Under the pieces are notes generated by a model, which worked only from the letters and a program-made list of their open reading frames with translations, ran no database searches and was not told where the DNA came from. From Hygrophila difformis (Eukaryota > Streptophyta > Magnoliopsida > Lamiales > Acanthaceae), in the NCBI GenBank assembly GCA_030278955.1, contig JAOANR010000015.1, forward strand, positions 40,828,487-40,892,486: a stretch of 64,000 bases of DNA, given 5' to 3'. Shown here one piece after another: positions 62,055-64,000 of the stretch. A program made the position numbers and the translations under genes. Within the stretch, counting starts at the first letter, position 1; each line of letters starts with the position of its first letter.

Positions 62055-62399
62055 ATATAAGGAATATCATAACTATATTTTAAATAAAAGTATTTCATTG
62101 AAAATATGTGAAAAATTAAATTGACCCTAATTTGATTAAAGTAAAATGAGTAATAACCTACAAAATTTTTCACCAGTCTAAATAAATTCTACATATATTT
62201 TTTTCTTTAAAAGAAGAAAAGAAAGAAAAGGAAAAAAAAAACTAAAACGCATTATAGTTTAATTATTAAACATAATATCCTTAATTCAGTCATCTTCATC
62301 TATTTCAGTATAAAATAAAAAATGTATATGAGATTTGGAGTAAATTGTTATACGATTTGTTTAAAATAATTTGTACTGTAAAAGAATATAAGGAGTATA

Positions 62400-63900
62400 T
62401 CCCTAAGGCCGGGTATATTATGCCTCACAGTACTATTTTTTTGCAAAAGAATAATACAGACCCATGTTTGATTCATTTGTAAGTTTGTACAGGTAATTTT
62501 AATGCGAATTTCAATGTATTATTTAATCCCAAAGTAAATGCGGGTTTAGGCTGTACATCACTATTTTTTTCTTTCTTCCTCTTTAGTCCGACCTATCCTC
62601 TTCCCCAGACTTCCCTGCTCTGCGAATTCCTTAGACACAGCTACTCCCCATCCCATTGACTAATTAATTTATCTAAATTAGTTAAGAAAATAGTTAGATT
62701 AATTTTATTTTATTTTTTTTGTAAATAGATTAATTTTAATTTTTGAATAATATATTTTCTATGAATCATAAATATTTGAAAATATAAACATTGCAATATT
62801 TAAATAATTTAAACTATTCAATAATACCATAAAAATAATACAAGTACAATACAATATAGTAGCATCAAACACTGTATAACTATAATACAGTGTTCCACCA
62901 AATACTGTATAACATTAATTTAATACAATACATCATAGTACGATATATCTACATTAAATAATACAATACACCTTAACACTATACATCGTGCCAAACATGC
63001 CCAAAAAAACTTGGTATCGGAGTATAAATTCGATTTTAAGGCCGATAATAATAATGAATTAAAAAATAATAAAAATTTAATTAAATTAAATGAAAATAAT
63101 AACTACCAATTTTTTTCGTAATCAATATGGAAAAGAAAAAATTGAGAAGATATTATCGAAAAAAATAATATTTAAAAATTAACAGATAATCAAAACGTAA
63201 TTATAATTAAAATTTATTTTATAAAATTATGGATTAGTCCATAAAAATTAATCACAACAAAAATTTAAAATACATTACATAATAAAATATAAATTTTAAA
63301 TGAAAAGATAAGAAAAAGATATAAATAATATTTTTAAAAAAAAACCTTTAGTTGATAAAGCGGAGTAATTTTAGGTATCACTTTAATTTTAAATAATATT
63401 TAAGTTTTTTTTAAAAGGTATAAATATAAGTGTTTTGGACACGGTATTTTAGGTATAATAGATTATTGTGATAAAGCGGAGTAATTAGTTGATGCGATGT
63501 TTTAGTTGATCTTTATGGAGTAAGTTTTTTTAAAAAGTGAAATGTGACATTGTAGTGGGACGGACCAAAAATGAAAATGAGACAGAATTAGTGGAACGGA
63601 TGGAGTAATTTTTTCTAATTTTGAATAGTTAAGGGTATTTATTTTACACTTGCTCTCATCATTTTAGATATGAAAGAAAATTATATATATGTATATATAA
63701 TTTTTAACAGTAAAAAGAATTTATTTTATATTATTTCCACATGGGTTTGAATTTCCTTCATTCATTTTATTATCTCTTTTATTTTTTTTTTAATTTTTCG
63801 TTGCATGCATTTCAACCACTATTTAAGCAAATAATTTTGAATATCATGTAATTCAAGAAAACACTATATTCTCATTTTATATCGTCATATTGGTTTAACA
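62400..63900. other. AT-rich interior of the Helitron, no gene
   Basis: Long A/T tracts and a partial MITE-like end near 63560-63610 (GTGGGACGGACC, GGAACGGATGGAGTA) are visible. No coding region can be supported. Confidence 0.5.
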
Positions 63901-64000
63901 CCCGTGCGTAGCGGGCGAAAAATCTAGTATAATTAAAAATAAAAAGGTGATGGAAGAATAATCTGTTCGCATAAAAAATATTTGCGTAATCACTTCGGAT

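Larger units (their letters stand above)
60999..63927 (+). mobile_element. Non-autonomous Helitron-like element
   Basis: The left end TCTATATAATAAATCCTGAAT follows an A (60998). The right end has a small hairpin (CCCG...CGGG, 63901-63915), then CTAG at 63924-63927 followed by T, giving the A/T insertion context of Helitrons. The left terminal sequence occurs a second time at 61455 (TCTATATAATAAATTCTGAAT with the same downstream TTTTTGG, TTGTCCTTATTAAAT). The element is therefore either nested or has a duplicated 5' end. It is AT-rich with no Rep/helicase coding. A SINE is inserted inside. Confidence 0.75.

Overview
The window is plant nuclear DNA. It is AT-rich, genes are widely spaced, introns are GT-AG, the proteins are plant-specific, and most intergenic space is transposon-derived. 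A eudicot is likely. An asterid such as a Lamiales species is only a guess from the general look of the repeats.

Five host genes can be read exon by exon, all with open frames: NRPB10 (115-2076, minus; RNA polymerase subunit, 71 aa), PU1 (2546-18804, plus; plastid pullulanase/limit dextrinase, 28 exons, 958 aa), a Rab18-type RABC GTPase (20313-22073, minus; 215 aa), a NAC factor of the ANAC050/052 type (38160-41434, plus; 383 aa) and a membrane-anchored NAC of the ANAC053/078 type (56703-60125, plus; 553 aa). NRPB10 and PU1 share a 0.47-kb divergent promoter. From memory of Arabidopsis loci, PU1 (At5g04360), ANAC078 (At5g04410) and RABC2a (At5g03530) lie on the same stretch of chromosome 5, so the window looks like a conserved block inflated by transposons.

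Mobile DNA by region. The last PU1 intron (7.2 kb) holds a giant inverted duplication of a Mutator-like (MULE) transposase gene (11747-17444), a Tourist-like MITE and a SINE. At 23067-27325 lies a very young LTR retrotransposon with a gag remnant and no pol. From 27.3 to 38 kb there is a mosaic of Stowaway-like MITEs, SINEs with clear target-site duplications, a 0.9-kb fold-back element with a 10-bp duplication and a hAT-type MITE. Between the two NAC genes sits an 11.9-kb MULE (43194-55139) flanked by a perfect 9-bp duplication. It carries four same-strand genes, all apparently open: a FAR1-type transposase with a DDE triad and SWIM finger, a large Ulp1-like cysteine protease, and two unknown small proteins. 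Its non-coding DNA is filled with a short motif (TTTTCAGCGAT, or its complement) that changes strand near 45 kb. Right of the second NAC gene is a Helitron-like element (60999-63927) with a SINE nested inside.

The most unusual objects are the 12-kb MULE with its polarised motif array, and the Mu-killer-like hairpin of a dead MULE transposase inside the PU1 transcription unit. All boundaries were read by eye; no alignment or database search was run.
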